A DNA stretch of 9,197 bases, taken from positions 1 through 9,197 of the forward strand of contig JALGZU010000107.1 in assembly GCA_025774735.1 (NCBI GenBank). The letters are read 5' to 3'. The notes below the pieces were generated by a model that was not told where the DNA came from, ran no database searches, and was given only the letters and a program-made list of their open reading frames with translations. Below, one piece after another: positions 1 to 7,284 of the stretch. This stretch comes from a candidate division LCP-89 bacterium. Its GTDB lineage: Bacteria > Electryoneota > B3-LCP. The translations under genes were made by a program, and so were the position numbers. Positions within the stretch are counted from its first letter, which is position 1; each line of letters starts with the position of its first letter.

Positions 1-29
1 GCTTTGGTAAGATTTCGAATCGTTTTCAT
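1..29 (-). CDS. 5' end of a divergent gene, nine codons visible (unidentified)
   Basis: On the minus strand an ATG at 29-27 opens a frame that stays open to the window edge and reads M-K-T-I-R-N-L-T-K. A GGAG Shine-Dalgarno sequence sits six bases upstream of this ATG (complement of positions 36-39), which is good spacing. The start is followed by basic residues, as in a cytoplasmic protein or the n-region of a signal peptide. Too little is visible to name a product. If real, the gene is transcribed leftward, divergently from the alcohol dehydrogenase, and the AT-rich stretch 30-271 carries both promoters. The call rests only on the RBS, the start codon and the gene layout. Confidence 0.5.
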
Positions 30-87
30 TTGTTACTCCACTTGATTAATTATGATTTGCGGGTTATTCATCCTGTGAATATATACG

Positions 88-106
88 AATGATATTGCGA
101 TTCATT
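88..106. promoter_or_regulatory. Possible operator: AATGA-N9-TCATT inverted repeat
   Basis: Two perfectly complementary five-base arms (AATGA at 88-92, TCATT at 102-106) lie nine bases apart in the control region between the divergent gene starts. The size and AT-richness fit a dimeric repressor site, and the arms faintly recall Fur-type boxes, but the centre does not match. Short inverted repeats arise by chance in AT-rich DNA, so this is only a candidate site. Confidence 0.2.
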
Positions 107-191
107 TGCAATTAAAGAAAAAAAGTTTATTTTTTTTGAGAAGTGCGTCAATCTGTACTTGGTTCTCACAAACCATCGACCAAAATAATCG

Positions 192-220
192 TTGACAATA
201 TGGTAAACGAAGTGTATTTT
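192..220 (+). promoter_or_regulatory. Sigma-70-like promoter for the dehydrogenase-decarboxylase pair
   Basis: A perfect -35 hexamer TTGACA (192-197) is followed, after 17 bases, by TATTTT (215-220), which matches four of six -10 consensus positions. Transcription would start near 227, about 45 bases before the dehydrogenase ATG. An A-run (118-124) and a T-run (130-137) lie 55-75 bases upstream of the -35 and may bend the DNA. Confidence 0.5.
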
Positions 221-271
221 GCGGAGTGCATCGCTGCTATTGAGGATTAAAAAGGAAATTCGGGAACGCCT

Positions 272-1271
272 ATGAAGGCGATGGTTTTGAATAAACTCTG
301 CAACGTTTTAGAACAGAATACCCCATTGGCGTTGACTGATCTCCCCGCTCCAATCACCGGAGAGCGGGATATCTTCATCAAGGTATCAGCCTGCGGCGTC
401 TGTCACACGGAGCTGGACGAGATAGAGGGACGCACGCCTCCGCTTCGCCTGCCCGTAATCCCGGGTCACCAGGTGGTCGGCAGAGTCGAGGAGACCGGCG
501 GGGAGGCAAGCCGTTTCCAGCCCGGCGACTGCGTGGGCGTCGCCTGGATTTACTCAACCTGTGGAAAATGCAAATTTTGTCTGGAGGGTAACGAAAATCT
601 ATGCGCTGATTTCGAGGCGACGGGCAGGGATGTAAATGGAGGCTACTCGGAGTACATGACCGTTCCGGAAGCCTTCGCCTACCCTGGCGCCACTCCTGTG
701 CGCCGGAGCAATCGGCTACCGGTCGTTAAGATTGACCGGCTTAAGAGACGGACAGATCCTCGGATTGACCGGATTCGGAGCATCGGGACACCTCGTGCTT
801 ATGATGGTGAAACATCGGTATCCCAACGCCAATACGTTCGTCTTCGCCCGGAGTGAAAAGGAGCGGCAGTTCGCCGTTAAGCTCGGCGCTGTCTGGGCAG
901 GAGATATCGGGGATCGCCCCCCTGAAAAACTGGATTGCATCATCGATACCACGCCGGTCTGGAAGCCGGTGGTCGAGGCGATGAAGCACCTCGAACCGGG
1001 CGGAAGGCTGGTGATCAACGCCATCCGCAAGGAGGACGCTGATAAGGACTACCTCCAGAATCTGGACTATCCGCTTCACCTCTGGGAAGAGAAAGAGATC
1101 AAGAGCGTCGCCAACGTCTCCCGCCGGGACGTTACCGAATTCCTGCAGCTGGCAGCCGAAATTCCTATCAAGCCGGAGACAGAGGAATATGAGTTGGAAG
1201 ACGCCAACCGGGCACTGGTCGAATTGAAAGAGGGAAAGATCAGGGGAGCGAAAGTTTTGATGATCGGGTAG
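272..1271 (+). pseudogene. Zinc-binding alcohol dehydrogenase (MDR superfamily), frameshifted
   Basis: The gene encodes a medium-chain, zinc-dependent, NAD(P)-dependent alcohol dehydrogenase-like oxidoreductase, in two frames. The first frame (272 to about 685) carries the GroES-like catalytic domain: catalytic zinc ligands C44 (in CGVCHTEL) and H66 (in PGHQ), and structural-zinc cysteines C97, C100, C103 and C111. It ends its homology at the FAYP motif (residues 135-138) and then runs about 56 unrelated codons to a stop at 856. The second frame resumes at 687 with APLLCAG, whose Cys is the third catalytic zinc ligand. It continues through the Rossmann motif GLTGFGASGH, the segment GGRLVINAIRKED and the family-typical end ELKEGKIRGAKVL, with stop at 1269-1271. 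In relatives about ten residues separate FAYP from APLLCAG; here one base remains, so roughly 29 bases appear lost. The joined protein would be about 332 residues, against a family size near 340. The nearest RBS-like sequence (AAGGAA, about 252-257) is rather far from the ATG. The substrate is unknown. Assembly error is the alternative to a true pseudogene. Confidence 0.85.
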
Positions 1272-1286
1272 CTACGGGACGTATCC

Positions 1287-2642
1287 ATGCAGTTTGATAC
1301 TAAAAGTTTGATTATATTGGAAGAAACTCTGAATAGGCTGGAGACCGGCTTCTCGGGGCTGCCGGATCTCGAAACGGGCGCCGACCTGGAAGCACTCAGG
1401 AAAGTCCTCTCAGAAACTGCGGACCGGATGCAGGACAATTTTCCCTACCATCATCCGTTTTACGCCGGACAGATGCTCAAACCACCCCACCCGGTCGCCC
1501 GCCTCGCCTACATGCTGGCCATCTGGATCAATCCCAACAATCACGCTCTCGACGGAGGCCGGGCCAGCTCGGTCATGGAGAAGGAAGCTGTCGCTGAAAT
1601 CGCCAACCTGTTCGGGTGGACCACTTTCCTGGGGCATCTCTGCGGGGGTGGCACCATAGCCAACCTGGAAGCACTATGGATTGCCGGCAATTTGCATCCC
1701 GGTAAGACTGTCGCCGCTTCGGAACAGGCACATTACACCCACCGGAGAATTTCGGAGGTCCTGCAGCTGTCCTTCCAGGCTGTCGCCTGTGATACACGGG
1801 GACGCATGGATCCGGACGCTCTGGAAGATCTCCTCAAAGCCGGTTCTGTAGGAACGGTCGTCGCCACTGCGGGGACCACGGGAACGGGGGCAGTCGATTC
1901 AATCCCGGACCTATTAGAGTTGAGAGAAAAATACGGTTTTCGCCTGCACGTCGACGCGGCCTACGGCGGCTATTTTATCCTGGCGGATAATCTGGACCCT
2001 GGGACCCGAAAGTCCCTTGATAGAATCGGTGAAGCCGATTCTATCGTCATTGACCCCCACAAACACGGCCTGCAGCCCTACGGATGCGGCTGTGTGCTCT
2101 TCAAGGATCCCGGAGTGGGGCGGTTTTACAAGCACGATTCCCCCTACACCTATTTCAGCTCTGAAGACCTGCACCTCGGGGAGATCAGCCTGGAATGTTC
2201 CCGCCCCGGAGCGTCGGCCGTAGCTCTCTGGGCAACACAGAAGCTACTGCCGTTGGTCAGGGGAAGTGAATTCGCGGTGAATCTGGGTAAATGCCGCCAG
2301 GCCGCTCTGTGGTTGTACGAAAAATTATCCCGTGATCCGCGCTACCTGACCCTCTTCGAACCGGAACTGGACATCGTCGTCTGGGCTCCCCGCAACGATA
2401 GAATCAGCCGAATTTCTGAGTTATCAGAGAAGCTGTTCAAGCAAGTGGCAGCCGAAAATCTCCATCTGGCCAAGATGACTTACCCGGTGGAGCGGTTGCA
2501 GGAGGCCTGGAAAAACGTCGTCATGGACAGGGAGCACGTCACCTGCCTGCGGGCATGCCTGATGAAACCCGAACATAAGGAGTGGATCGGCCGCATCTGG
2601 GAAGTGCTGGACAAGATCACCGATTCGGTCCTCGCCGGGTAA
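1287..2642 (+). CDS. Group II PLP-dependent amino acid decarboxylase
   Basis: This 451-residue fold-type I PLP enzyme belongs to the group II decarboxylases (Pyridoxal_deC family: glutamate, aromatic amino acid and tyrosine decarboxylases), which turn an amino acid into an amine and CO2 in the cytosol. Motifs are in the expected order: GGGTIANLEAL (residues 120-130) for phosphate binding; SEQAHYTH (145-152), with H149 stacking on the cofactor ring; HVDAAYGG (221-228), with D223 pairing with the pyridine nitrogen; and DPHKHGLQPYG (256-266), with K259 as the Schiff-base lysine. The DPHKxGxxPY pattern resembles bacterial tyrosine decarboxylases more than canonical glutamate decarboxylases (HKW), but the substrate cannot be read from sequence. 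The length is normal and the frame intact. It starts 15 bases after the dehydrogenase stop, with only a weak RBS (GGGAC), so it is probably co-transcribed and perhaps translationally coupled. Automated pipelines often label such proteins 'aspartate aminotransferase family'; the transaminase reading is less likely. Confidence 0.88.
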   Translation: MQFDTKSLIILEETLNRLETGFSGLPDLETGADLEALRKVLSETADRMQDNFPYHHPFYAGQMLKPPHPVARLAYMLAIWINPNNHALDGGRASSVMEKEAVAEIANLFGWTTFLGHLCGGGTIANLEALWIAGNLHPGKTVAASEQAHYTHRRISEVLQLSFQAVACDTRGRMDPDALEDLLKAGSVGTVVATAGTTGTGAVDSIPDLLELREKYGFRLHVDAAYGGYFILADNLDPGTRKSLDRIGEADSIVIDPHKHGLQPYGCGCVLFKDPGVGRFYKHDSPYTYFSSEDLHLGEISLECSRPGASAVALWATQKLLPLVRGSEFAVNLGKCRQAALWLYEKLSRDPRYLTLFEPELDIVVWAPRNDRISRISELSEKLFKQVAAENLHLAKMTYPVERLQEAWKNVVMDREHVTCLRACLMKPEHKEWIGRIWEVLDKITDSVLAG

Positions 2643-2653
2643 TCTCAGTCTTC

Positions 2654-2682
2654 TTGAAAAGAGTCGCATGAATAGTGATAAT
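2654..2682 (+). promoter_or_regulatory. Strong sigma-70-like promoter upstream of dodecin
   Basis: TTGAAA (2654-2659) and GATAAT (2677-2682) each match five of six consensus bases and are separated by an ideal 17 bases. Transcription would begin near 2689, leaving a leader of about 60 bases before the dodecin ATG. This implies that dodecin can be expressed independently of the decarboxylase. Confidence 0.6.
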
Positions 2683-2747
2683 CTTTATTCTACAGGTGCT
2701 GAGCGATAACAGTTAATCCCCAATATCCATTAATCAAGGAGGATATC

Positions 2748-2963
2748 ATGGCTGAAAGCGTCTATAAGGTCATCGAGCTGGTGGGCAGCAGTGGTGAGTC
2801 GTGGGAAAAGGCTGCATCTGCCGCCGTCGCCCGGGCTGCGGAATCTCTGCGCGATCTGCGGGTAGCGGAAATCTCCGAACTCGACATGGTGATCGCGAAT
2901 GGGAAGATCGAAGCGTACCGGGCGAAGGTGAAGGTCTCCTTCAAGTACGAGGGTGGACAGTAG
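2748..2963 (+). CDS. Dodecin family flavin/CoA-binding protein
   Basis: This 71-residue protein has the dodecin pattern: the start xxVYKVIELVGSS (strand 1), a single amphipathic helix (about residues 18-36, containing SWEKAASAAVARAAESL), then two long strands ending in AYRAKVKVSFKYE (56-68). Dodecins form hollow dodecamers that store flavins (or, in some bacteria, also bind CoA) and protect against free-flavin photochemistry. Length and start are typical, and a full AAGGAGG Shine-Dalgarno (2736-2742) lies five bases before the ATG. The halobacterial flavin-stacking Trp is replaced by V39 and the flavin-contacting Gln by R58. This may therefore be a subtype with changed or no flavin binding. 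It has its own promoter and sits downstream of a PLP enzyme and an MDR dehydrogenase; no direct functional tie is evident. Confidence 0.9.
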   Translation: MAESVYKVIELVGSSGESWEKAASAAVARAAESLRDLRVAEISELDMVIANGKIEAYRAKVKVSFKYEGGQ

Positions 2964-2997
2964 GTAAGTCAACGGTTCACGAACTGATCAGGCCGCG

Positions 2998-3014
2998 CCG
3001 CATATCAGGTGCGG
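2998..3014 (+). terminator. Weak hairpin after dodecin, possible terminator
   Basis: CCGCA (2998-3002) pairs with TGCGG (3010-3014) across a seven-base loop and is followed by TCTGCTCTCTCT, which is only partly T-rich. The stem is short, so this is a marginal intrinsic terminator at best. It is the only candidate I see between dodecin and the next gene. The rest of 2964-3104 shows no gene I can support. Confidence 0.2.
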
Positions 3015-3105
3015 TCTGCTCTCTCTACAGGACACTCCATTACTTTCCCCGTTCCGGTTCACCGCTAAAAAATGTGAGATTGAAGGTTTCGCGGCAGAGT
3101 TTTAC

Positions 3106-3134
3106 TTGATTTTAAGGAACAAATTAGGTATCTT
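3106..3134 (+). promoter_or_regulatory. Candidate promoter of the large sensor phosphatase gene
   Basis: TTGATT (3106-3111) and TATCTT (3129-3134) are 17 bases apart and each match four of six consensus bases. The start would be about 80 bases ahead of the ATG at 3221. That leader has no clear secondary structure. An AGGAG Shine-Dalgarno (3210-3214) sits six bases before the ATG and supports the chosen start. Confidence 0.35.
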
Positions 3135-3220
3135 TTTAACCTGATCTGAATCTATACCCTGCCTGCCCAAGCTTGAATGATTCCCCGGTTTGACCACCTT
3201 CATCGGCTCAGGAGTAAATC

Positions 3221-6200
3221 ATGAGATCGCCTTCCCGCATAGCCGCCTATCTCGTTGTCCTTATCAGTACGGTTATATTCACGCCTCCGACGGGTCAGGC
3301 GGAATATGACATCGACTCACTTTACCATGAGGCTATGACGGCCTATCAGGCCAACGATATAAAACTCGCAGAAAGTATCGCTTCCCTGACGCTATCGGAA
3401 ATCGAATCTCAGGAAGGAAGGGATTGGATTTTCCGCGGCGAGCGGAAACCTCTCGAAGCTGAATTTTCGGGTGATTACATCCTCATCGGTTTAAGTGACA
3501 CGGATGATGACCAGCGGATGAACCGGGTCGAGGTTTACCTTCCAGAGAACAATGAATTAATGAAGATCCACGATTTTTCACCCTGGTACATATCCGGCGC
3601 TGTAACGAGTAAGAATTATATCGTCATAGTTTTGCGAAGAGACGGCTTTCTGGGGTATAAGTTATCGTTCGCTGAAAAGGGAGAAATGGACTTCGAAAAA
3701 TCCATCCTGTGTTTGGGAAAGGAGGAGTACTCTATTTCTACCGACGAAAAAACGGATTACATAAGGTTTCTCGAAACGGGACCCCACGGCGTAACCTTGT
3801 CGGTGCTGGATTTGAAGGCCGGTGAGAAGAAAGAGGTTCATACGTTCGAAAAAGTCGATGTGAACAAGGCCTTATCGCAAATTACCTTTAAGATAGTGAA
3901 GGATACAACTCGCTGGCTGTTCCTCGACGGCAGCAAACTTTACGCCCTTGATCTTCAAACCTGGCGAAAAAAACTGCTGCAAACCCTCCCCTTTGAAGCC
4001 ACTCGGTACATGAATTTTTGGAAAAAGGAGATGATCCAAGCCGTATTCGGAGACACTCTCTATGTACTACCTCTCGGAGATGATGGAAGTTCTTATGATG
4101 AGAAGACCGTACACCTGCCCTTCCCCATGGATAACTACCGGAGAATCGAATCCGACGTCGACGATTCCGGCATGTGGCTTTCGCATTCCGACCCGGACAG
4201 CTTGAGGATCTATAGAATCATCGCCGATACTGTGCAGCAGGTAGTTAGCACAGCATCTTCCTTCGGAAGTTCCGTGCACATTTATTGGGATACGGGCTGG
4301 CTGGGTGATACCCTGTTCCATTGGGGTAATGCCGGCCTGCAAATTTACAAAGGAGCCGAGCCTCTATATAAATACGAATCGGACGAAGTCCACATTATTC
4401 ATTGCCCGGACGCCGAACTTCTGTACCTGTACGAACCCCCAAATAAATTTTCAATGTTCGATCCAAAAACACTGAAGATTCTCTGGACCAAGCATTACGA
4501 GATCGTGCATTTACAGTTCTTTCAGTTCCTGGGTTGTGATTATGTATTCGTTAATCACGCCGAGGGAACTTCGGTTCTCGATGCTCGCAGCGGAAATGAA
4601 GTTTTCAGATCGAGTGATGTTGCCATCAAAAGAATTTTCTTGAATCAGGACACTTCAAAAGTGGCCGTCATCGGAGACAACTTTCTAGGCGTATTCGATT
4701 TCCCCAGCCGCCGAAAACTTAAAAGCGACCTGACAGCGCTATCGGCTCTGCATATGTGGGAAGTGGGAGATTCGGCGGAGGCAGTTCACACCGCTCGCCG
4801 AGCTCTCGGTTTGGGAACCGACATGTTCAAAAACATCCCGAAGGACCTCTTGAACATTTTTTCCAACCTGAAGCTGGACAGGGAATCGCTGCGATTGATG
4901 GGTACCATGGCTTTGAAAACCGAAGATCCCTTCTGGCAGAGAAACCTCAAGGACGCCGGATTGACCTTCCTCACTCCGCGACAATTCGGTTTTGTAACCT
5001 TTCCCATATCGATCACTCAGGGAATAATTGTATTGCCGCTCGCTTTAACTCCTATCCCGATCATCAAAGGTGCGGCGATGAACTATTACTGGCTCGAAGG
5101 GGATGACTACATACCGGAAGAAATCGCTTTACCTATCACCGGTTTTAATATTATCAACGATGGGCTCATCTTCTACAAGTACGCCCTGGACAGCGCGAAC
5201 ACAAGACTTTCATGGGAGCCATTACTGCTGACCTGGTCTGGAGAATTCAAACCGCTGGGGCAGGTATTTGAATCCCCGCTTCCGACATCCGATCCGAACG
5301 ACCTGACTTATCCCTGGTTTGAAGAGCAGACAATTTTCAATCCGAATACAAAAGACCGGGCAGTCGTCGAAGTTACTCTGCGGAATCCACTGAAACGGAA
5401 TTTCCACCTGACAGCCGGACTGGACTTGACCGGGAGGAGAAATAACTGGGCGGATTCCACCCTGAGATTACCCATCCGCATCGGTGGCCGCTATTACGCC
5501 CACGAGTATTACGGGGATTGCATCAGCCGGATCTACGAGGAATCGCAAGCTGATTCTATCGGGATTGAATTGGGGGATATCGTCGTCGCGTTCGGAGATC
5601 ACTCCTTCACCAGCAACCTCGGCGTCGGCGACGTGAAAAATATGTATCCGCTTCGAACGCCCATAGATCTGACAATCCTCAGGGGGGATGATACGCTTCA
5701 CTTTGACGCCTTTAACGGTTTTATCGGTTACGAATATCACCAGAGTTACAAGCTCATCGAACTCGATCCGGAAACCGGAGAGCACTTGACAGAAATGAGA
5801 CTTCCTCCCACGCAGCACTTCCTCGGATCGAACTCGTCCGGGGAACTCGTCTACACCTGCAATGACAGCCTCAGGTTTCTCGATCCTCAGAGTGGTTCGT
5901 TCAAGACTATTACCATACCCGATCTAAATCATTTCCAACGCTATCCGTATTGCGTGCCCAAAGGGGACAATCGATTACTGCGAAGCGATATCGGCACTGA
6001 AATTATGGCGTTGAACATATCCAAAACCGCTGACGATTCCAACCGGGTCCTATGGAAACAGGAATACGAAAACATCTATCAGATCGGCGGCCTACATCGA
6101 TTCCCATACAGCGACGATGATGAGGCCCTCCCCCTTCTCCTCAATGATGGCACCTTGCTGATCATTGATATAGCTACCGGTTTGCTCCTGGCTCGAGAAA

Positions 6201-7189
6201 ACCTGCCCTTTCGGCATTTCGGGTACATTCCGCAGGTGCTGAACGGTGTGCTTACCGGATCGGCCGCCGGAAGGATCTTCGGATGGAAAGTAGCCTACTA
6301 TCATCCGCCCTTTCCCTGGACGTCAGTCGGCTATGGTGCCTTAGCTTTCCTTCCGCTATTGATTGCCTCCGTCTCCGTCAACCGGATGCGCATCAACAGG
6401 CTCAAGCGGAGACAGGTCGAAGAGCTGGAACGGGAGCGTATAAGGCAGGAAATCGAAACTGCTGCTGCTATTCAGCGGCGTATTCTCCCCGACCCGGACG
6501 CTCTGCCGGTGATCGAGGGCTTTACGGTTTACGGGCAGAATTACCCTTGCAAAGAGGTCGGAGGCGATTACTTCGACGTTATCCCCATGCTCGACGCCCG
6601 TTTCGGATTTGTCGTCTGCGACGTCTCGGGAAAAGGGCTACCAGCCGCCCTGCTGGTCTCCTCCCTGCAGGCGACGCTGCATACTCTCTTCCAGAGCAAC
6701 GCCAGCCTGGTCGAAATCGCCCGGAAGACCAACACCATCCTATGCAGGAACACTACCCCGGATAAATACGCCACCGGATTTATCGGTATCATCGATCCCC
6801 AAAATCACAGCATCGAAACGGTGAACGCCGGACATAATATCCCCCTCCTCCTGCGGGCTTCAGGGGAATTGGAAAAGTTGACGGAGGGTGGCTTGAGTTT
6901 CGGCATTCTCGAAGAGGCAGCTTACGTTTCCCAGAAATCTATCCTGCACTCCGGCGACCTCCTCTACATTTACACCGACGGCATCAGCGAGGCGCTGACT
7001 CCGGAATCGGAAGAATTCGGAATCGAACGGTTGGAGCAGTACGTCGTCTCCAGAACCTGGGAAGCGCCCCGGCAAATGCTTGAAGAGATCGAACATGAGA
7101 TAAGAAACTGGACCCAGCAGACCAAATCCGGGAACGGCTTCACGCACGACGATTTCACCCAGTTAGCCATCCAGGTGGTACCCGCATAG
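3221..7189 (+). CDS. Exported propeller/PDZ-like sensor fused to SpoIIE-type PP2C phosphatase
   Basis: This is a 1322-residue one-protein receptor. Residues 1-27 form a signal peptide (basic start, hydrophobic core, cleavage likely after GQA27). Residues 32-55 look like a TPR-type helical pair. About 60-500 is beta-rich with propeller-like blades (FDPKTLKILW at 413, LDARSGNEVF at 453). About 500-580 is helical. About 710-755 is a beta-sandwich-like stretch. About 757-830 is PDZ-like (SIGIELGDIVVAFGDHSF, then a strand ending LTILRGDD). About 840-1030 has PQQ/WD-like blades (LDPETG at 848, LDPQSG at 887, IDIATG at 982). A transmembrane helix spans about 1033-1053, followed by a charged linker with the EIETAAAIQRRILP motif typical of SpoIIE/RsbU proteins. 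The PP2C domain (about 1086-1320) keeps the metal-binding acids D1116 (EVGGDYFDV), D1134 (CDVSGKG), D1253 (YTDG) and D1311 (HDD). It should dephosphorylate a cytoplasmic Ser/Thr phosphoprotein, classically a STAS anti-anti-sigma factor, in response to an envelope signal. No STAS or kinase gene is nearby. Residues 590-612 are hydrophobic, so a second membrane contact is possible. Confidence 0.88.
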   Translation: MRSPSRIAAYLVVLISTVIFTPPTGQAEYDIDSLYHEAMTAYQANDIKLAESIASLTLSEIESQEGRDWIFRGERKPLEAEFSGDYILIGLSDTDDDQRMNRVEVYLPENNELMKIHDFSPWYISGAVTSKNYIVIVLRRDGFLGYKLSFAEKGEMDFEKSILCLGKEEYSISTDEKTDYIRFLETGPHGVTLSVLDLKAGEKKEVHTFEKVDVNKALSQITFKIVKDTTRWLFLDGSKLYALDLQTWRKKLLQTLPFEATRYMNFWKKEMIQAVFGDTLYVLPLGDDGSSYDEKTVHLPFPMDNYRRIESDVDDSGMWLSHSDPDSLRIYRIIADTVQQVVSTASSFGSSVHIYWDTGWLGDTLFHWGNAGLQIYKGAEPLYKYESDEVHIIHCPDAELLYLYEPPNKFSMFDPKTLKILWTKHYEIVHLQFFQFLGCDYVFVNHAEGTSVLDARSGNEVFRSSDVAIKRIFLNQDTSKVAVIGDNFLGVFDFPSRRKLKSDLTALSALHMWEVGDSAEAVHTARRALGLGTDMFKNIPKDLLNIFSNLKLDRESLRLMGTMALKTEDPFWQRNLKDAGLTFLTPRQFGFVTFPISITQGIIVLPLALTPIPIIKGAAMNYYWLEGDDYIPEEIALPITGFNIINDGLIFYKYALDSANTRLSWEPLLLTWSGEFKPLGQVFESPLPTSDPNDLTYPWFEEQTIFNPNTKDRAVVEVTLRNPLKRNFHLTAGLDLTGRRNNWADSTLRLPIRIGGRYYAHEYYGDCISRIYEESQADSIGIELGDIVVAFGDHSFTSNLGVGDVKNMYPLRTPIDLTILRGDDTLHFDAFNGFIGYEYHQSYKLIELDPETGEHLTEMRLPPTQHFLGSNSSGELVYTCNDSLRFLDPQSGSFKTITIPDLNHFQRYPYCVPKGDNRLLRSDIGTEIMALNISKTADDSNRVLWKQEYENIYQIGGLHRFPYSDDDEALPLLLNDGTLLIIDIATGLLLARENLPFRHFGYIPQVLNGVLTGSAAGRIFGWKVAYYHPPFPWTSVGYGALAFLPLLIASVSVNRMRINRLKRRQVEELERERIRQEIETAAAIQRRILPDPDALPVIEGFTVYGQNYPCKEVGGDYFDVIPMLDARFGFVVCDVSGKGLPAALLVSSLQATLHTLFQSNASLVEIARKTNTILCRNTTPDKYATGFIGIIDPQNHSIETVNAGHNIPLLLRASGELEKLTEGGLSFGILEEAAYVSQKSILHSGDLLYIYTDGISEALTPESEEFGIERLEQYVVSRTWEAPRQMLEEIEHEIRNWTQQTKSGNGFTHDDFTQLAIQVVPA

Positions 7190-7212
7190 CAATTGCTTAT
7201 CCTATGATTAAA

Positions 7213-7238
7213 AAGGCTCAGGAAACATCCTGAGCCTT
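7213..7238. terminator. Bidirectional intrinsic terminator between convergent units
   Basis: An 11-base-pair perfect stem (AAGGCTCAGGA at 7213-7223 with TCCTGAGCCTT at 7228-7238) closes a four-base loop, AACA. On the minus strand the stem is followed by TTTTTAAT counting the A-run 7210-7214, a classical U-tract for the leftward sigma operon. On the plus strand the tail TTCTGTAT is poorer but usable. It lies 23 bases after the phosphatase stop and about 47 bases past the anti-sigma stop, so it most likely serves both. Confidence 0.85.
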
Positions 7239-7284
7239 CTGTATAACCCTCTTTAATTGGATAGAACCGCGTGCCTAAAGTTGG

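Noticed and set aside
118..137. A-run and T-run as an intrinsic terminator hairpin
   Set aside because: The potential stem is only A-T pairs with no GC core, so a terminator is unlikely; DNA bending or an UP-like element fits better.
716..1030. Minus-strand open frames across the dehydrogenase (716-1030, 741-1079, 1076-1438)
   Set aside because: They lie opposite recognisable dehydrogenase and decarboxylase coding sequence, have no family resemblance and no convincing RBS.
732..1271. Second half of the dehydrogenase as an independent gene starting at TTG 732
   Set aside because: Homology continues upstream of 732 to 687 in the same frame (APLLCAG region), so this is the broken C-terminal half and not a separate start.
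2801..3109. Plus-strand frame overlapping dodecin and running into the spacer
   Set aside because: It is out of frame with a clear dodecin, has Cys/Arg-rich low-information sequence and no RBS of its own.
4756..5106. Plus-strand frame of 116 codons inside the sensor gene
   Set aside because: It overlaps the intact 1322-residue frame, which has continuous domain structure here; the alternative translation looks like a shadow.
6283..6765. Plus-strand 160-codon frame over the phosphatase domain
   Set aside because: The SpoIIE metal-binding motifs are in the main frame; this one is Arg/Pro/Leu-rich out-of-frame translation.
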